Below, in pieces: positions 37,682-49,907 of a DNA stretch of 64,000 nt. This stretch comes from Lycorma delicatula (lineage: Eukaryota > Arthropoda > Insecta > Hemiptera > Fulgoridae): positions 194,849,034 through 194,913,033 of the forward strand of contig NC_134456.1 in assembly GCF_047948215.1 (NCBI RefSeq), written 5' to 3'. The translations under genes were made by a program, and so were the position numbers. The notes beneath the pieces were generated by a model. The model searched no databases and was not told the DNA's origin. It worked only from the letters and a program-made list of their open reading frames with translations. How positions within the stretch are numbered: position 1 is the first letter of the stretch; every line of letters begins with the position of its first letter.

Positions 37682-38691
37682 CGAAAAATAAGTACTGTAC
37701 TTTAATAAAACAGCAATAATAATTTAATAAAATGTTTCTAAGACGCTACAGCGATAAGGTCAAGTATCTTCTTTAATAATTTGTTTTACAATACTTTTTT
37801 TCAACAAAAAAAAAACTTAATAATTCAAATAAAAGTTAACTACAACAGAACTAACTAAAGCGTAACGAACAGAATTTCAAGGATACCACAAAGTGTAACA
37901 AAAACAGAATTTTAAAAAAATAAATTACGTGAGGTTTACGTAGTGAATTCAGTGCCGACATGGCCCACACAAACTCTTTTGCCCTAGCATAAACAACAGC
38001 TTGGCAGCAGTATGAATTCTTAAGTACAATGTTTACAAGTTAAAAGGTTGTTATCGGTTTAAATAAGGGGCGATTAGTACAAGATTACTTGTTAAACTTT
38101 CATATTTCTGTAATTTTTAATAAAGTATTGACGATAGTTGAACAAATATTTTATAATATAATTTTATATGAGTAAATGGAATTTATAGTAAAATCTAAAA
38201 AAAATTTCCCACAGAATGTCTTTACAATTAAAACTTCTATAATGATGTTATTTAGAGTTTGGTTCTGGCGGTTAATGTATCGTAGCCACGTGCGGCTGTC
38301 GGTAGGAAAGCGACGTGTCTAATGCTGCCAAACGTACCTGACCTTCTCTTTCTCATTACCTTTTTCTAATCCCTCTCACTCGCACGTTGCCATCGACCTA
38401 CCAATTATTTTCTCTGAAAGTTAAGTGTCAGCAATTTCCCCGAAATATCATTTTTAATTTAATTTTTTATTTTTATTTTAGGCTTATTACATTTTTTTAC
38501 AATTATTTACTGTAGACTACAATGTGCTTAATTTACTTTTACATTACTTATTAATATTATAATAATCGCTGCAATATATTATTTAAATTTGGGTAAACAA
38601 CTACCGTACAATAAGAATAATTATTATAAATAAATACTGTGGTGTTATTCATCACAAAACGGTTGAATTCCGTCCGTTTTGTCATCTTTTG
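37682..38691. other. AT-rich, no gene seen
   Basis: A short, more GC-rich stretch at 38265-38400 (GGCGGTTAATG...GTGCGGCTGTCGGTAGG) lies beside the transposase pseudogene and may be part of that element's flank. I could not find a matching terminal repeat. Confidence 0.4.
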
Positions 38692-40055
38692 TCAAGAGCC
38701 GCTATCGGAACTGGAAGATGAACCAGATAATTCTTCTAAACTTTTAATTAAATTGTCTACGTCCAAGGGAATTTCTCGTTCTATGTCTTCATATATAACT
38801 CTTCTAACATGTTGCACCGGTTTTTTCCAGTCTTGACGGGTACGCTATTTATTTCTTGCGATGTAATTTCTTCTGTTTCCGTCATTGTAAATTTTTATTA
38901 TTATTTTTTACATATATTTTGACGTGATTCCACACAACTTTAATAGCATTGATGTGACAATGACAGGTAGGCAATCGGATGACTTTGTGGCCTGCTTCTT
39001 TTGCTATTTCATAGATAGGTCTTAAAGGTTTTTTGCCTGAATAATTTCCAAAAATTGTCCTTTGGTCATTGAATGGTCTGCATTGGACCCCCCCCCCCCC
39101 TACATGAAACAAGCCAATCGATCAACTCATGTTTCCCATTAACGTTAGTTGGTGCTTTATCCAATTGCACCGAGTGATATGAAGCGATATCCATTACTGT
39201 GATGCTACTCCGTTTAACGTTTTTCAAAAGCATTTCTTTGAACGATTTTGTAAACGTTTTTACCAAGAGGACTTATGTCCTCTTGGTAGTCGTTCGTTTT
39301 CTTTGATCTGAACATTAATAGCGCTTCATTCATAAAGCCGTCAACAGTTCCGACATGACAGACAATTAATCTTCCACTTCATCATATAGGCACAGGCATA
39401 GTACCTTCAAGCCATTCATCAGTCCGCGCTTTTGGGTTTGAACGGTTAGCATTAACTCAAGTTCGGGGTAACTAAACAATTTAATTAAAATTAACAGTCT
39501 TCATCTACTTCAGAAAAATACTGCGATGAGCGACAACATCTCATTCGAGTAAAATTTTCCGGCCATTAATTTTTAGGTACTCAAGCCGATATTATGCAAT
39601 ACTTTTAGTAAACACGAGTATTTTCCGTAAAATAACTCAGCCTCCCGAAGAGAAACTAATAAACTTCTTAGTTGCTGGATGTTTTTTCTTCGAATAGTAA
39701 ATGTGCCGGCGAATGGCAACAGCTGTAAACGTATCTAAATCGGTTACTGGAGAATCTCTTGGTCGTTGTTTGCCCGGTGTTGATAATTTGGATAACCTTT
39801 CTGCACAGTTAAAGACTTATTTTTAGTAATATTGGAAACTGTATTCTTACTGATTTTAAGAGCAGCAGTACGTTCTCTAACTTTCTAAAACATTAAAGGT
39901 TCACTCTTTTCTAAAATACTTTTGATTCTTTCTCAAAAATCTTTCTCACACTGCACACCATTTACCACGCTTGGCTATGAACCGTTACGCCCCGACCACA
40001 AAACTGCCCTTTCACGAACAGGGTGAGCGATAGGCCTACCTCTTTTTGAAGTCAT
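38692..40055 (-). pseudogene. IS630/Tc1-like DDE transposase pseudogene
   Basis: A nearly full-length but frameshifted transposase. Start MTSKRGRPIAHPVRERAVLW; helix-turn-helix region VRERTAALKISKNTVSNITK; LDTFTAVAIRRHIYYSKKKH; GRLIVCHVGTVDGFMNEALL; FRSKKTNDYQED; SSITVMDIASYHSVQLDKAP (second catalytic Asp in VMD); HELIDWLVS; YEIAKEAGHKVIRLP; HCHINAIKVVWNHVKIYVK; tail VIYEDIEREIPLDVDNLIKS with a Ser/Asp-rich end. The relatives' NAIE(L/M)VW glutamate reads Lys (NAIKVVW), so the third catalytic residue is lost. Thirteen consecutive C at 39088-39100 break the frame, and a 12-bp perfect palindrome lies at 39261-39288. No terminal repeats found. Confidence 0.8.
39088..39100. repeat. Poly(C) tract, 13 C
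   Basis: A run of 13 C inside the transposase pseudogene, at a frame break between HELIDWLVS and the downstream part. It is striking in AT-rich DNA and a likely sequencing or assembly weak point. Confidence 0.9.
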
Positions 40056-40639
40056 CGCATGACAATGATCGCTAAAACCAACGGCTAACTAATGATTCTT
40101 GAAAGATATTATATACTTTCTACCGTATTACTAATAATACAACATAAAAATACTTTGTAGAAAACGTACAGTTGTACATACAGATTAGTATAATTTCTGA
40201 CAGTAATAGTACTTAAAAGTACTGTTTTATATTATTGATAAAAATGCTATACAAATGCAGGAAGAGTTAAATACAACACAGACACTACCACACAGTAGTT
40301 ATTCAACGACTACGGTTGCCGACAGCGTGGTAGTTCTATCTGACAACAACGGAATGACGTATGTATTTGTTGTTATGACCAGTGAGTTCCATCATTTCAT
40401 CAAGACAGAGATAGAGCGAGGGGGAGGGAGTGAGTAAGAGAGAGTGAGAGAGAAAGAATGAGTGGGTGAGAGACATTTTTAAAAGTACATAACATTTTAT
40501 TTCACTAATAACTTCTAATTTTTTCAAAATTGTCATTATTGAATAATTATTATTTATTGAAAACATTTTTTTACAATGACGGGTAAATAATTATAAATAT
40601 ATTGAAATTAAAAAAGGAGATGAATTCTTATTCGAATCG
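40056..40639. other. AT-rich with GA-rich tract; no gene
   Basis: An impure (GA)n tract lies at about 40405-40475 (AGATAGAGCGAGGGGGAGGG...AGAGAGAGTGAGAGAG). Short frames on both strands have no domain. Confidence 0.45.
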
Positions 40640-40998
40640 ATGTGCCTTCCCTTGTAAGATCCAAATATTTCATTAATTAAAGCTTCATTTGGCTATAACT
40701 CTGGAACCAATGAAAATAAGTACCACTTATGATATATCGTTGAAAATCTCTCAGTGAGGGCTTATTACTACAGTCCAAAATTCGAATTTTTGGGGATTTT
40801 GGGATTTTTTAGACACTTTGGTTCAGTAGATTGCAGTCTAAGGGAAGGTGCACAACTAGATGTTACAATAGTCCTAAATCCAAAATTTTCGAGATACATA
40901 CGCACATACGTACGTACAGATGTCACACCGAAACTAGTCAAAATGGATTCGCGATCACAATATTCCTTTACTTCGTACAAGGAAGTAAGAAGATGAGA
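40640..40998 (+). repeat. Interspersed repeat module, copy 2
   Basis: The 3' part (40908-40992) shares ACGTACGTAC, AGTCAAAATGGATTCGCGAT, CAATATTC and CTTTACTTCGTACAAGGAAG with 34083-34200. The upstream part (GGCTATAACTCTGGAACC, TTTTTGGGGATTTTGGGATT) probably belongs to the same element, but its boundary is uncertain. The 3' end TACAAGGAAGTAAG resembles the reverse complement of CTTCCCTTGTAAG at 40650, so a degenerate terminal inverted repeat is possible. Confidence 0.55.
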
Positions 40999-43313
40999 AT
41001 ATGATTTTTTTGTGATATACCCCATTTTTTTGTTTTTTCATAAAAGTTGAAAGTAACAATAGGGTGCCAAAATAAAAAAAAATGATAATTTTACAAATTC
41101 TCTAACGATAAAAAGTAAAGCTAAATCTCTATTTAACTCCACAGTTCAAAAATATGTACATAAGAACTTTGCTATAATTTATTATATTAAATCCACTAAT
41201 CAGTTGGATAAATAACGTCTTTATCCTCGAGATAATAATAAAAATTTCATAAAAATTATTAAGAAAAATGATACTCATATCTTCATCTTTGAATTATTAT
41301 TTATGTTTATTTTTTTACACCAAGTATTATCGTACAGGTTATTATATTTACATAAAGGCAACAAAGTAACAGCACAAAGCTATTAAACGAAAAAGCTACA
41401 CAAAGTTCTATTAGAAACAGACAGCGATACGGCACCATTAGTTACTACTTAACTAGAACATGAAACACCGAACAGAATGCACGTACTATTTAGACTGTTA
41501 CACGTACGCTACTTCTAAACTTTGCTACTCATATTACTTTAATTAACGGTTACAAGTACTTAAATCTTTTACATTTTTGATTTATAATATTAAGATTACT
41601 TAATAAAAATGTTTAAGATGTATTTTACAGAGATAAAATTGACTTTACAGAAATTAATTATATCAATAAATTAGTTAGATTATTGAGGTTATAATAATTT
41701 AGTTAAGATTGTCACTTCTAAATTAGGTAATATCTTAAGAAAAGATCAATCTAATAATACGAAAATGTTCTATACTAAAAATCACGAATTAAAGCTGAAA
41801 CAAGTAACGGGAGGTATAGAAAAGGAAGAAAACGATTTTTGACGATACGGAAAAACAGCGTTGAAACTGTTCTGGATCTGAGCCAAAAGAATCACACACA
41901 TCCTTTTAGAAACGGAACTGCTGACAAGTTATAATCAATACTACAACCGTAAAGATCCAGAGTTTACTAAGCTTAACTTTTAATTCTTAATACGTTCTCC
42001 TTGTACTACGAGAAATAAACTTACTCGTTTCACTAATTTAGGATTTGAAATTTTTAATTTAAAATAAATATTATAAAAAAACCAGTACTGGTTTTTTAAT
42101 GTAGAAATTTAAACGGAGAAATATAAATCTAAATCTAGGATGTGGTTTACGAACAAGTAAACTTAATCAAACAAAATACAGAACAATTCAGCTAACGAGT
42201 AAATTTTAACACATTTCTAAGTAACCACACGTAGAAATATATCTCGTATTTTGTTCCCGAGTGCGTTTATGTAAAAGTATATTAAGAAAGATGTGAAAAA
42301 AAAATTTCTCGGTTTCATCTTTTTGTTCGTCTCAAAAAAAAAAACTTTTAAGTTGTATTTCAATTTTGCATTTACTACAACAGCTAATTCGCTGAAACGT
42401 TTGCAATGTATGAAGTTCTTCAGTTCATTTTTGGCATTTGTTTGGACTGAGATTTTCTTTCAAGGGTAGCTTTAACTGCGGAAAAATCAAAGATTATGAT
42501 ATAATCTAAAAAAAAAAAATTCTTGTAGATTATATCACAGACTACACAATTGTAAATAAATATTTTGTGCTACAAATACACATATTTCAATTGCTAATTT
42601 TATCTAGAATCCTGGCGGTTATTTTTGCAATCTAAAATCCTCGTTCTAAAATTTACATATGTAAATGAATTCAAAAAGAAAAGATCGATCTTTCAAAAAT
42701 GGCTCTGATTTTGACCCGTATGTGAGTATGTCCCCAATGCGTTTCGAGAGAACCAAATTTCAGCCAATAAGTTGCACGATGACACTCAAGAGAGGATTTT
42801 GTTTACTTTTACTGTTAAGTGAAAAATAATAATAACAGTAATAATAATAGTAAGTAAATAGAAAGAAACAGAAAAAAGGATTTGTTAGTTAAAATACACG
42901 ATTCTTTCAGTCTTCTTTATTTAAATATTCCTCAAATTTTCTGTGATCTGAAAAGTTTTTTAAGTCTGTTTTCAAAACTTAAAACATAACGTTATTATTT
43001 TTATAATTAATTTTACAAAGATATTCAGGTATTGAAGTCTGTAAAAACAGAAAATATTTTTTTAAATTTATTTTAAAGTCATACAATTCTAACAATTTAC
43101 ATCCAAGTTCGCTTTTATTTTTATTTATTTATAATTTTATACCACGGATTTTTTTTTGAGATGCCTGACTTTACTTAATAATTACTTCAATAATTAGACT
43201 TACTGTGTATGTCCAGGAACTAGAAAACAAATATCAAATCGGTTTACAGACGTTTATCTCAACGGAATCAAATCAAAATGCACTGGATCTACAGTATTTG
43301 CGTCCTTAGGATA
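40999..43313. other. AT-rich, no gene seen
   Basis: No supported gene or named repeat. Confidence 0.45.
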
Positions 43314-43334
43314 CATGCATGCATGCATGCATGC

Positions 43335-43387
<53 letters not shown>
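43314..43387. repeat. (GCAT)n-(TG)n compound microsatellite
   Basis: About five ATGC units grade through GCGTGCG into a TG run of about 50 nt. Confidence 0.95.
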
Positions 43388-45425
43388 TACGCGCTTGTAC
43401 ATTTCGGACGGCTAAAATACATTTTTACAACAAAATTTGATTCTCTCCAGACAATACAGTCACTTAAAGGACAAGGCCAGGCTTCTTTTTGAAGTCCTCA
43501 TTCCCGGACATGTATAGTGTGTGAAAATATCAGCTGAGATATAAACCAATCAGCCAGACTTTCATTGCGTAGAAGATTACTGATATATGAAAACCTTTAA
43601 TAGAGCAGCATCACAAAATACACAACTATTTTTAAAAAAATGTGCGTGTATATATATATATATTTATACACACATATGTTAAGTTCACGTTAGCGTTCGA
43701 AAATAAATAAATGAAATATATATGTGTACATTTTAAACGAAGATACTTAAAATTTAGAATTTTTGAAGCGAAGCTTCTTAACGCAGACTTCGGGATGGGG
43801 AGTCAACTGAGAAAAAACGAGCGTCACGAAAAAGCGTCACGCGTCATCTTATTTCCCCACTGTGCCAACTGCGTGCTATATATAGATACTAACAATCGTG
43901 TTCGGTAATCTCTCTTTCTCTCTCTCTCTAACAATTTCATTGTAAGTTCATATTTCTTATTAATAAAAAATGTTATCATCTGCGTAAATTGCGTACACAT
44001 TTATTTTGCACCCACGCACTCGTTTATTTAAAATTAATATTATCTAAAAATTCACGGACATAGTAAGATTAATTTTGTAAAAGAAAATCTTTTAATTTTA
44101 GTTATATAAATCGATATAAACGACATTTTTTAAACGAGTAATTTTTAAAGGTGGCGAAGGAAGCATAATAAGGCTATTCTTCTACGCCGAAGCACTGTCT
44201 GAAATTAAACGAAAACAGTTCTGTTTTGTAGAAATGGATAGTGCTATTTTATACTTGAATAAGACAACAAAAACAATTCTCTTTAAAATATTTAAATTCA
44301 AAATTTCATGGAAATGTATTTTTAAATTGTATTACAGAAGAAAAGTATGTTTTTACAAAACAAAAAACGTTAAGTTTGGCTTTAAAAACCAAACGTTACG
44401 TATTAAAAAACTAAAAGTGAGTCTAATATATTTATATTATTTAACCAAATATCAGAATTTCTGAACACAAAAATTACAGCAGTCATTAAAATTCTCATTA
44501 ATAGTATTAATATGCTCTTTACATTTTATTACTCTTACCTTTAAAAAAATGATATTAAAATTACATTAATTCAGGCTCTACTGACTCCCGATCAATTAAA
44601 TTTTTCAGAGCGTATATTTACATAACTACATGAACTCTCGTAATTAATTACGTAGCATTTAATCAGATGAACTACACATTTTAAGAAGTTTTACTAGACA
44701 CATATAATCCTTTCTATTTTATTTAATAATTTAATAATAGAATTTAACTGATTTAAAGTAAGTAAACAGAGGTCAATTACGGAAAACTTTAATACTGATA
44801 AAACTTCCGTTCCTGATAAATCTAATTAGTAAAGTTACTCGGTTTCAGACAGTTAACAAATACAAGTTTAATAAATAACATATATTTCAAATAATTAGAT
44901 CTTGATGACAATTCTACAACTAGATAATAATTAGTAGAATATGCAATACAGAAAACTACACAAGTTATGAAACTTTTCAAACAGAAACGGATTCAACACC
45001 GCGATGTTAATATAAGTTTTACGCTTGACAAATAGAGCACATACAATTGTTTTACAATTGTATTGATTCCTTTTTCTATTGTTGTATCATCTTCTTTCTG
45101 GAACGAATTTATACAAAATGGTAAAGGTAGAATATTATACTATCTATTTGTATATAATAAAAATGATACATTATTACATTTATAAAAATACTTTAGCAAT
45201 TCTATTACTAGAAAAAGGATGTAATATATATTAATGAACACTTAATAGAATAGAATGAAATTATAAATTGAATGCGGAAATTATATTTTTAACTTCTACC
45301 AAATAGACCACTTATTACACAATGGAAATTTTAAAATTTCTGAAGGATGACACAGATCACATTATTAAATAAAGCTCTTAACGAAATAATTTACTTATTT
45401 CAAATACCGTCACCTTTACACGTAC

Positions 45426-45427
<2 letters not shown>
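43388..45427. other. AT-rich, no gene; GC-richer repeat-like patch
   Basis: A patch at 43764-43910 (GCGAAGCTTCTTAACGCAGA, then GCGTCACGAAAAAGCGTCACGCGTCA) is unlike its surroundings and contains a direct repeat GCGTCACG. It may be a terminal piece of a DNA transposon but I cannot name it. A CT microsatellite (TCTCTCTTTCTCTCTCTCTC) follows at 43910-43930. Frames at 43711-43908 and 44234-44464 have no domain. Confidence 0.4.
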
Positions 45428-45463
<36 letters not shown>

Positions 45464-45490
45464 ATACATACATACATACATACATACATA
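45428..45490. repeat. (TAA)n-(TACA)n compound microsatellite
   Basis: About 11 AAT/TAA units pass directly into about seven TACA units, followed by AAGAGC. Confidence 0.95.
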
Positions 45491-45854
45491 AAGAGCAAAG
45501 TATAATTTTCTAAAAAAAATTATTTTATAATTTCATTTAAACCGCAATTATTGTTTAAAAATTTACAAAGAAGAATAGAAGCAAAGAAAACAAATACAGA
45601 AAAAACAAGTGATACAAAAAATAGGGACGAAGGAAAATACAGTAAATAAGGGAGAGGGAACAAGTAAAAGTACTGTTTCTTTTAATTAGAGAATGTCAGA
45701 TTACACTCGTAATTGTAAAGAAACAAAAATCTTTGTTCTACAACACTGAAAGAAATTAATTATAACATTTTTAAAATGAAAAGTATAATAACATTATTAT
45801 TTAAAAGAATTTTTAATCGTTCCCAAATTTAGCTACACGCTACAAGCTACACGC

Positions 45855-46060
45855 ACGCACGCGCGCTTATGTATATATATATATACATTATATATATATA
45901 ATGTATATTGTATAATATATATGTATAATATATAATATATATAATATATTGTATAATATATATACAATGTATATTGTATACATATGTATATATATATGTA
46001 TACATATATATATATATATATATATACATACGCGCGCGTGTATATATATATATTATATTT
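45855..46060. repeat. TA-rich palindromic satellite-like tract
   Basis: About 200 nt of TA, TATG and TATAAT units, flanked by ACGCACGCACGCGCGC on the left and ACGCGCGCGTG on the right. Local palindromes such as ATGTATATTGTATAATATA and TATACAATGTATATTGTATA suggest cruciform potential. A Tyr/Ile-rich frame across it is an artefact. Confidence 0.9.
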
Positions 46061-46636
46061 TAAGTGATTTATAATTGGCGAGAGCCAATTATCATTAAAA
46101 TTATAATTAAATATGCAGTGTTCATTTAAAATTCACTAGGATTACCGAACCTATAAAATCTATAAAAAATCTTTAAATGAAGAATTTCATTTATTTTACA
46201 CTAAACATTAAAATTTCAGTTCTAACATTTTTTAATTGATTTCCATTTTTTTTCAATACGGCAGTGAACTTTATTGTTTTAAATAGTAACTTCTTTTCAA
46301 TAGCAAAAATTATTTTAAAACTATTTAATCTTTTATATTTAAAGTAAATGTAACCAGTAAGAAACTAACAAAGGTGAAAACCAATTTTTATATAAATTTC
46401 TAATAGGAAAAAACTTTTTTATTCTAACGTATTTTTTTTGCTGCTACGTATATTTATATAGCTCCAATAGCAGACCAGGTTTAATAAAATAAAGTTGACC
46501 GTTATATTGGAAAACTGGAAGTGAACTGAAAAATGCGAATACCGTATTTTTTAACGCTTAGGGAAAAATAAGTAAAGTTCCTCATTTTAGCTCTTACAGT
46601 TTCAAAGATTGTAATGGTGGCACATCTAAAATGAAC
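46061..46636. other. AT-rich, no gene seen
   Basis: No supported feature. Contains a short palindrome, AATTGGCGAGAGCCAATT, near 46072-46089. Confidence 0.45.
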
Positions 46637-46687
46637 ATCCCCTGAACATATGTATGTATATTTATTATATACAGATGTTCAGGGGAT
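46637..46687. repeat. 13-bp inverted repeat
   Basis: ATCCCCTGAACAT (46637-46649) and its exact complement ATGTTCAGGGGAT (46675-46687) flank 25 nt of AT-rich sequence, with a (CG)n(CA)n tract immediately after. It could be the ends of a miniature element or a stable stem. Confidence 0.8.
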
Positions 46688-46689
46688 AT

Positions 46690-46693
46690 ATCG

Positions 46694-46724
<31 letters not shown>

Positions 46725-46726
46725 AA
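46690..46726. repeat. (CG)n-(CA)n microsatellite
   Basis: TCGCGCGCGCGCACACACACACACACACACACACA; alternating purine-pyrimidine, so Z-DNA prone. Confidence 0.95.
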
Positions 46727-46936
46727 GTATTACATACTTATAAAAAGTATTAAATAAATTATACAAAAATGTTTCAACACTGACATATTTTTTTAGGGAA
46801 TGGAAAAATTTGAAAACGCTGACGACTGCTTGTAAATAAAATTAATAATTCTTATACAAAAAAATTTAATTAATCGTAATTACAGATGCAAGAAATAATG
46901 GGCGTACTACAAGTTACTCTTGTATTTGAAAAAACA

Positions 46937-46968
46937 ACACAAAAACTAGCTTGTGCTAGTTTTTGTGT
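46937..46968. repeat. 14-bp perfect hairpin
   Basis: ACACAAAAACTAGC (46937-46950) pairs exactly with 46955-46968 around a TTGT loop. No adjacent gene. Confidence 0.85.
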
Positions 46969-48463
46969 ATAAAACTTTGTTTATATAGAGCACAAAAAAT
47001 AAATGTAAATAAAAGGTGAAAAAAAATTATATTTAGTTTATGAATATTTATTCTATATGAATACGGAAAAAAATTTAATTTTTCTGTTTTCGTTTGTACG
47101 TTGTAATATAAATCATCCAACAGAAAATTAAGTTTCTTGTAAGTTATTATACTTCTAGGTAAAGTTCATATTGCCTGATAACATATATGCATTCAAATAT
47201 TACTTTTCTTAAATTAAGAAAACGTTTAAAAATTAATAAATGTAATCAAGCATTCATAAAATATAATAACAAACACAGATCTTGGCATTATTAATTATTT
47301 TAAAAGTACAACATTAATTTATAAAGTAATCTTTTAGCTAATTTACGTTAAACAAAACTATTTGTTAGAGCAATTTCCGTTTCAGTAATTTAACCCGACA
47401 ATAATTAACTCCTCAATTTGGAAAAAAACTTAATTAAAGTTTTATTTATTAAAATAATACCGATTTAAAATGTATTATACTATTGAATAAATATAACAAA
47501 TAGAAACACGAGGCGGATCGTGTAGAATATTTCGTAACAGCAAATGAACTGTTAAAACAATGGGAATTATTCAATTTGGCCGGAGGATGATGGTAACAAG
47601 CTAAAATTAAAATCTGCAAATGTTGGAAACCTTTACATCATATAGCGGTGTATATTTCTAACTGAAAACATCAGCTTTCATATTATAAAAAGAAAGGGGG
47701 AAAAATGGAATGAAAAAGTTACATTTAACATTACGTCATTTTACTCAGTCAAACGTTTATCGTTTTGCTTTATAAATGGCACCAAGACTGTACTTTACAT
47801 TAAACTCCTGTTAATGGAGATCTCTAAATCAAGTTCTCGGTTTCAATACTATATTAACCTTATGGAATAAAAATCAATGGACTTATATCCTAAAATATGT
47901 ACGTAATAAATACCTAAATTTAAACATTTAAAAAGTAAATAAAAAAAGGATTATTTGGACAGAATGAAGTTTAGAGAAATAACTTATATTATAAATTGTA
48001 ACTCAAAGGATTTGTAGATTAAGAAAGAAAGAGTTCTAGAAGAAAATGGACAGCAAAAGAAAAACGGATATACTCTAAGAAAATGTGGAAAAGAAGCAAA
48101 AAAAAATGATTTGGCGTGGTTCCTAGTAGGCAGTTTCGAAACAGAAAAACACCTATACTCGTACTTTAAAATACTGTTTACGTACAGATATACTCGAATG
48201 ATTACAAAGACCGGATGATGAGTTGGCCCCAATAAGCGCACGTAGCCCGTTTTAAAAACACTGTGGGACAAAACAGTTTTGGTATTTATGAATCAGATGG
48301 CCATTAGGTTATGTAATATTAACGCGGTAAACAGACGTAAAACTTTGTACTACGGATTACGTACTGTATAACCTAGTAATATCTTTATTATATTCGTCTG
48401 GTTTCCTTTGCAGTTATCGTAAATTATTTATATGATTATCATCCATAATAACAACGTATAATT
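46969..48463. other. AT-rich, no gene seen
   Basis: A 95-codon minus-strand frame at 47984-48271 is Phe/Ser-rich without a recognisable domain and is not called. Confidence 0.4.
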
Positions 48464-48477
48464 CAGTTAACATGTTT

Positions 48478-48784
48478 TTCTTTCTCTTTGTCTTCTCCAC
48501 CGGGCCGGATACTGCAGTTAAGTATTACACAGCCTAGGAGAGTATCCTTTACTCTAACGGGCCTCCACGTCTCGGCCCGCCGGTCACACTTTGCGATCGC
48601 TTCAAACCCTCAGAGTAGGATCCACCAGGCCCGGCTATGCCATCCCTGGGTCCCCACTTCGGAAGCCGGGACTCGGTCTTTATGCCAGTTTCTCTAACAG
48701 GGACACCCCGAGTGGGGCATCCCCGCCGGGACTCGGTCTTCTTCGCTCGGGGTTCCGAGAGTCCCCATGCCTCATCACTACCGT
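48478..48784 (-). mobile_element. GC-rich retroposed segment with target duplication
   Basis: An island of strikingly GC-rich sequence inside AT-rich DNA. It is bounded by CAGTTAACATGTTT (48464-48477) and CAGTCAACATGTTT (48785-48798), a 14-bp target duplication with one difference. On the minus strand it ends in the A-rich AAGACAAAGAGAAAGAAAAA, as retroposed DNA does. An internal 16-nt direct repeat GCCGGGACTCGGTCTT (about 48666 and 48725) is present. Frames across it (65-96 codons) have no known domain. It is probably the 3' UTR of a 5'-truncated LINE, perhaps R1-like; a SINE is the alternative. Confidence 0.65.
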
Positions 48785-48798
48785 CAGTCAACATGTTT

Positions 48799-49907
48799 AG
48801 TTTTGTCTACCGTATCGTATGTATGAATATATCATTTTTTTCTGCTGTAAAAAAACTTAAATTCTGTTTCGACAAGGTGTTGGCAAGGGAATTGTTTTGT
48901 AAAATAAAAATTATTGAAACAAAATAAAGCCGTACATCGGCAAAAGAATACCGACGCTGTAAACTGCGGTCTTGCCTTATAAAATGCGAGTAGGAAAAGG
49001 AGTTGAAGTCAATCAACTGATTGACTTCACAATTTATGCTATTCTTTTCAATCGCTGCTGGAGTAAAAGGATAACATAAAAATTGATTATTTAATTATTA
49101 GATGGTGCTACCGGAAGCTGGAAACAATATCGCTCTTGAACTAGGATAAGTAAAAGAGAAAGACATTATTAAACAAAATAACAGAATGGGACTTTCAAAC
49201 TGTTGGAGGGATAATTTCGTCGTAGGTCGATGAAAGTACATAACTGAGACGAACTATAAGGCCGGATGGGTGTTTTCACAAGAGTGGAATATATGCAGAG
49301 ATAAAATTTAACATTCTCCTCCTTACAAATTTGCATAATCTTGATTCTTATTTAACGGAGTTCCAAAAGCGGTACATGTTAAGAATGTTTATTTCATAGA
49401 AATCCCAGCGACTATTAAACATCACTGACTACCGTCAAACAAAGAATAACGCAAGAAAGTAACGAAAGTAATTAAATTACAATAAAAATTACAGAAATAA
49501 TTGTACGATAACTATAAGAAAGAGGTTCCCCGTTAATTTAAACTTATGTAAGTATTTTATTTTAGTTAATATTTTTAACAGAAAACCTTTTTTCAAAATA
49601 TGACAAGCAAGAAAAAAACATTCAAGTGACACCTCAGAAGCACCATTCGACGACAAAATAGTAATAATAATTGAAGTCGAAGCGTATGAAAACATAACAG
49701 AAAATTTCGTTTAATACAAATAAAAAAATGAAGTAATATTCGCCTATTCAACGATAAAGAAATTATCGCACTTATTACCAACGAAACTACAATCAAAAGG
49801 AAGAATGATAAAAATTAAATGAGACTGATATAGCCTTGCAGAGGGGCAGCGAAAAAAATCATGTTATACGAGTATAGCTAATTAATGTTATTCTTTCTTT
49901 CATTATT
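48799..49907. other. AT-rich, no gene seen
   Basis: Contains a near-palindrome GAAGTCAATCAACTGATTGACTTC at 49005-49028. Short overlapping frames at 49489-49796 have no domain. Confidence 0.4.

Noticed and set aside
38265..40475. Terminal inverted repeats around the IS630/Tc1-like transposase
   Set aside because: The apparent similarity between the two flanks is limited to CT/GA-rich simple sequence and a short GCTGTCGG match in inconsistent order.
43314..43387. CRISPR-like or regulatory repeat array
   Set aside because: It is a plain tetranucleotide/dinucleotide microsatellite with no spacers, in eukaryotic DNA.
45847..46029. 60-codon Tyr/Ile-rich ORF
   Set aside because: Translation of the TA-palindromic tract.
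48488..48927. Several overlapping 69-96-codon ORFs
   Set aside because: The GC-rich insert simply lacks stop codons; frames overlap on both strands without domains.
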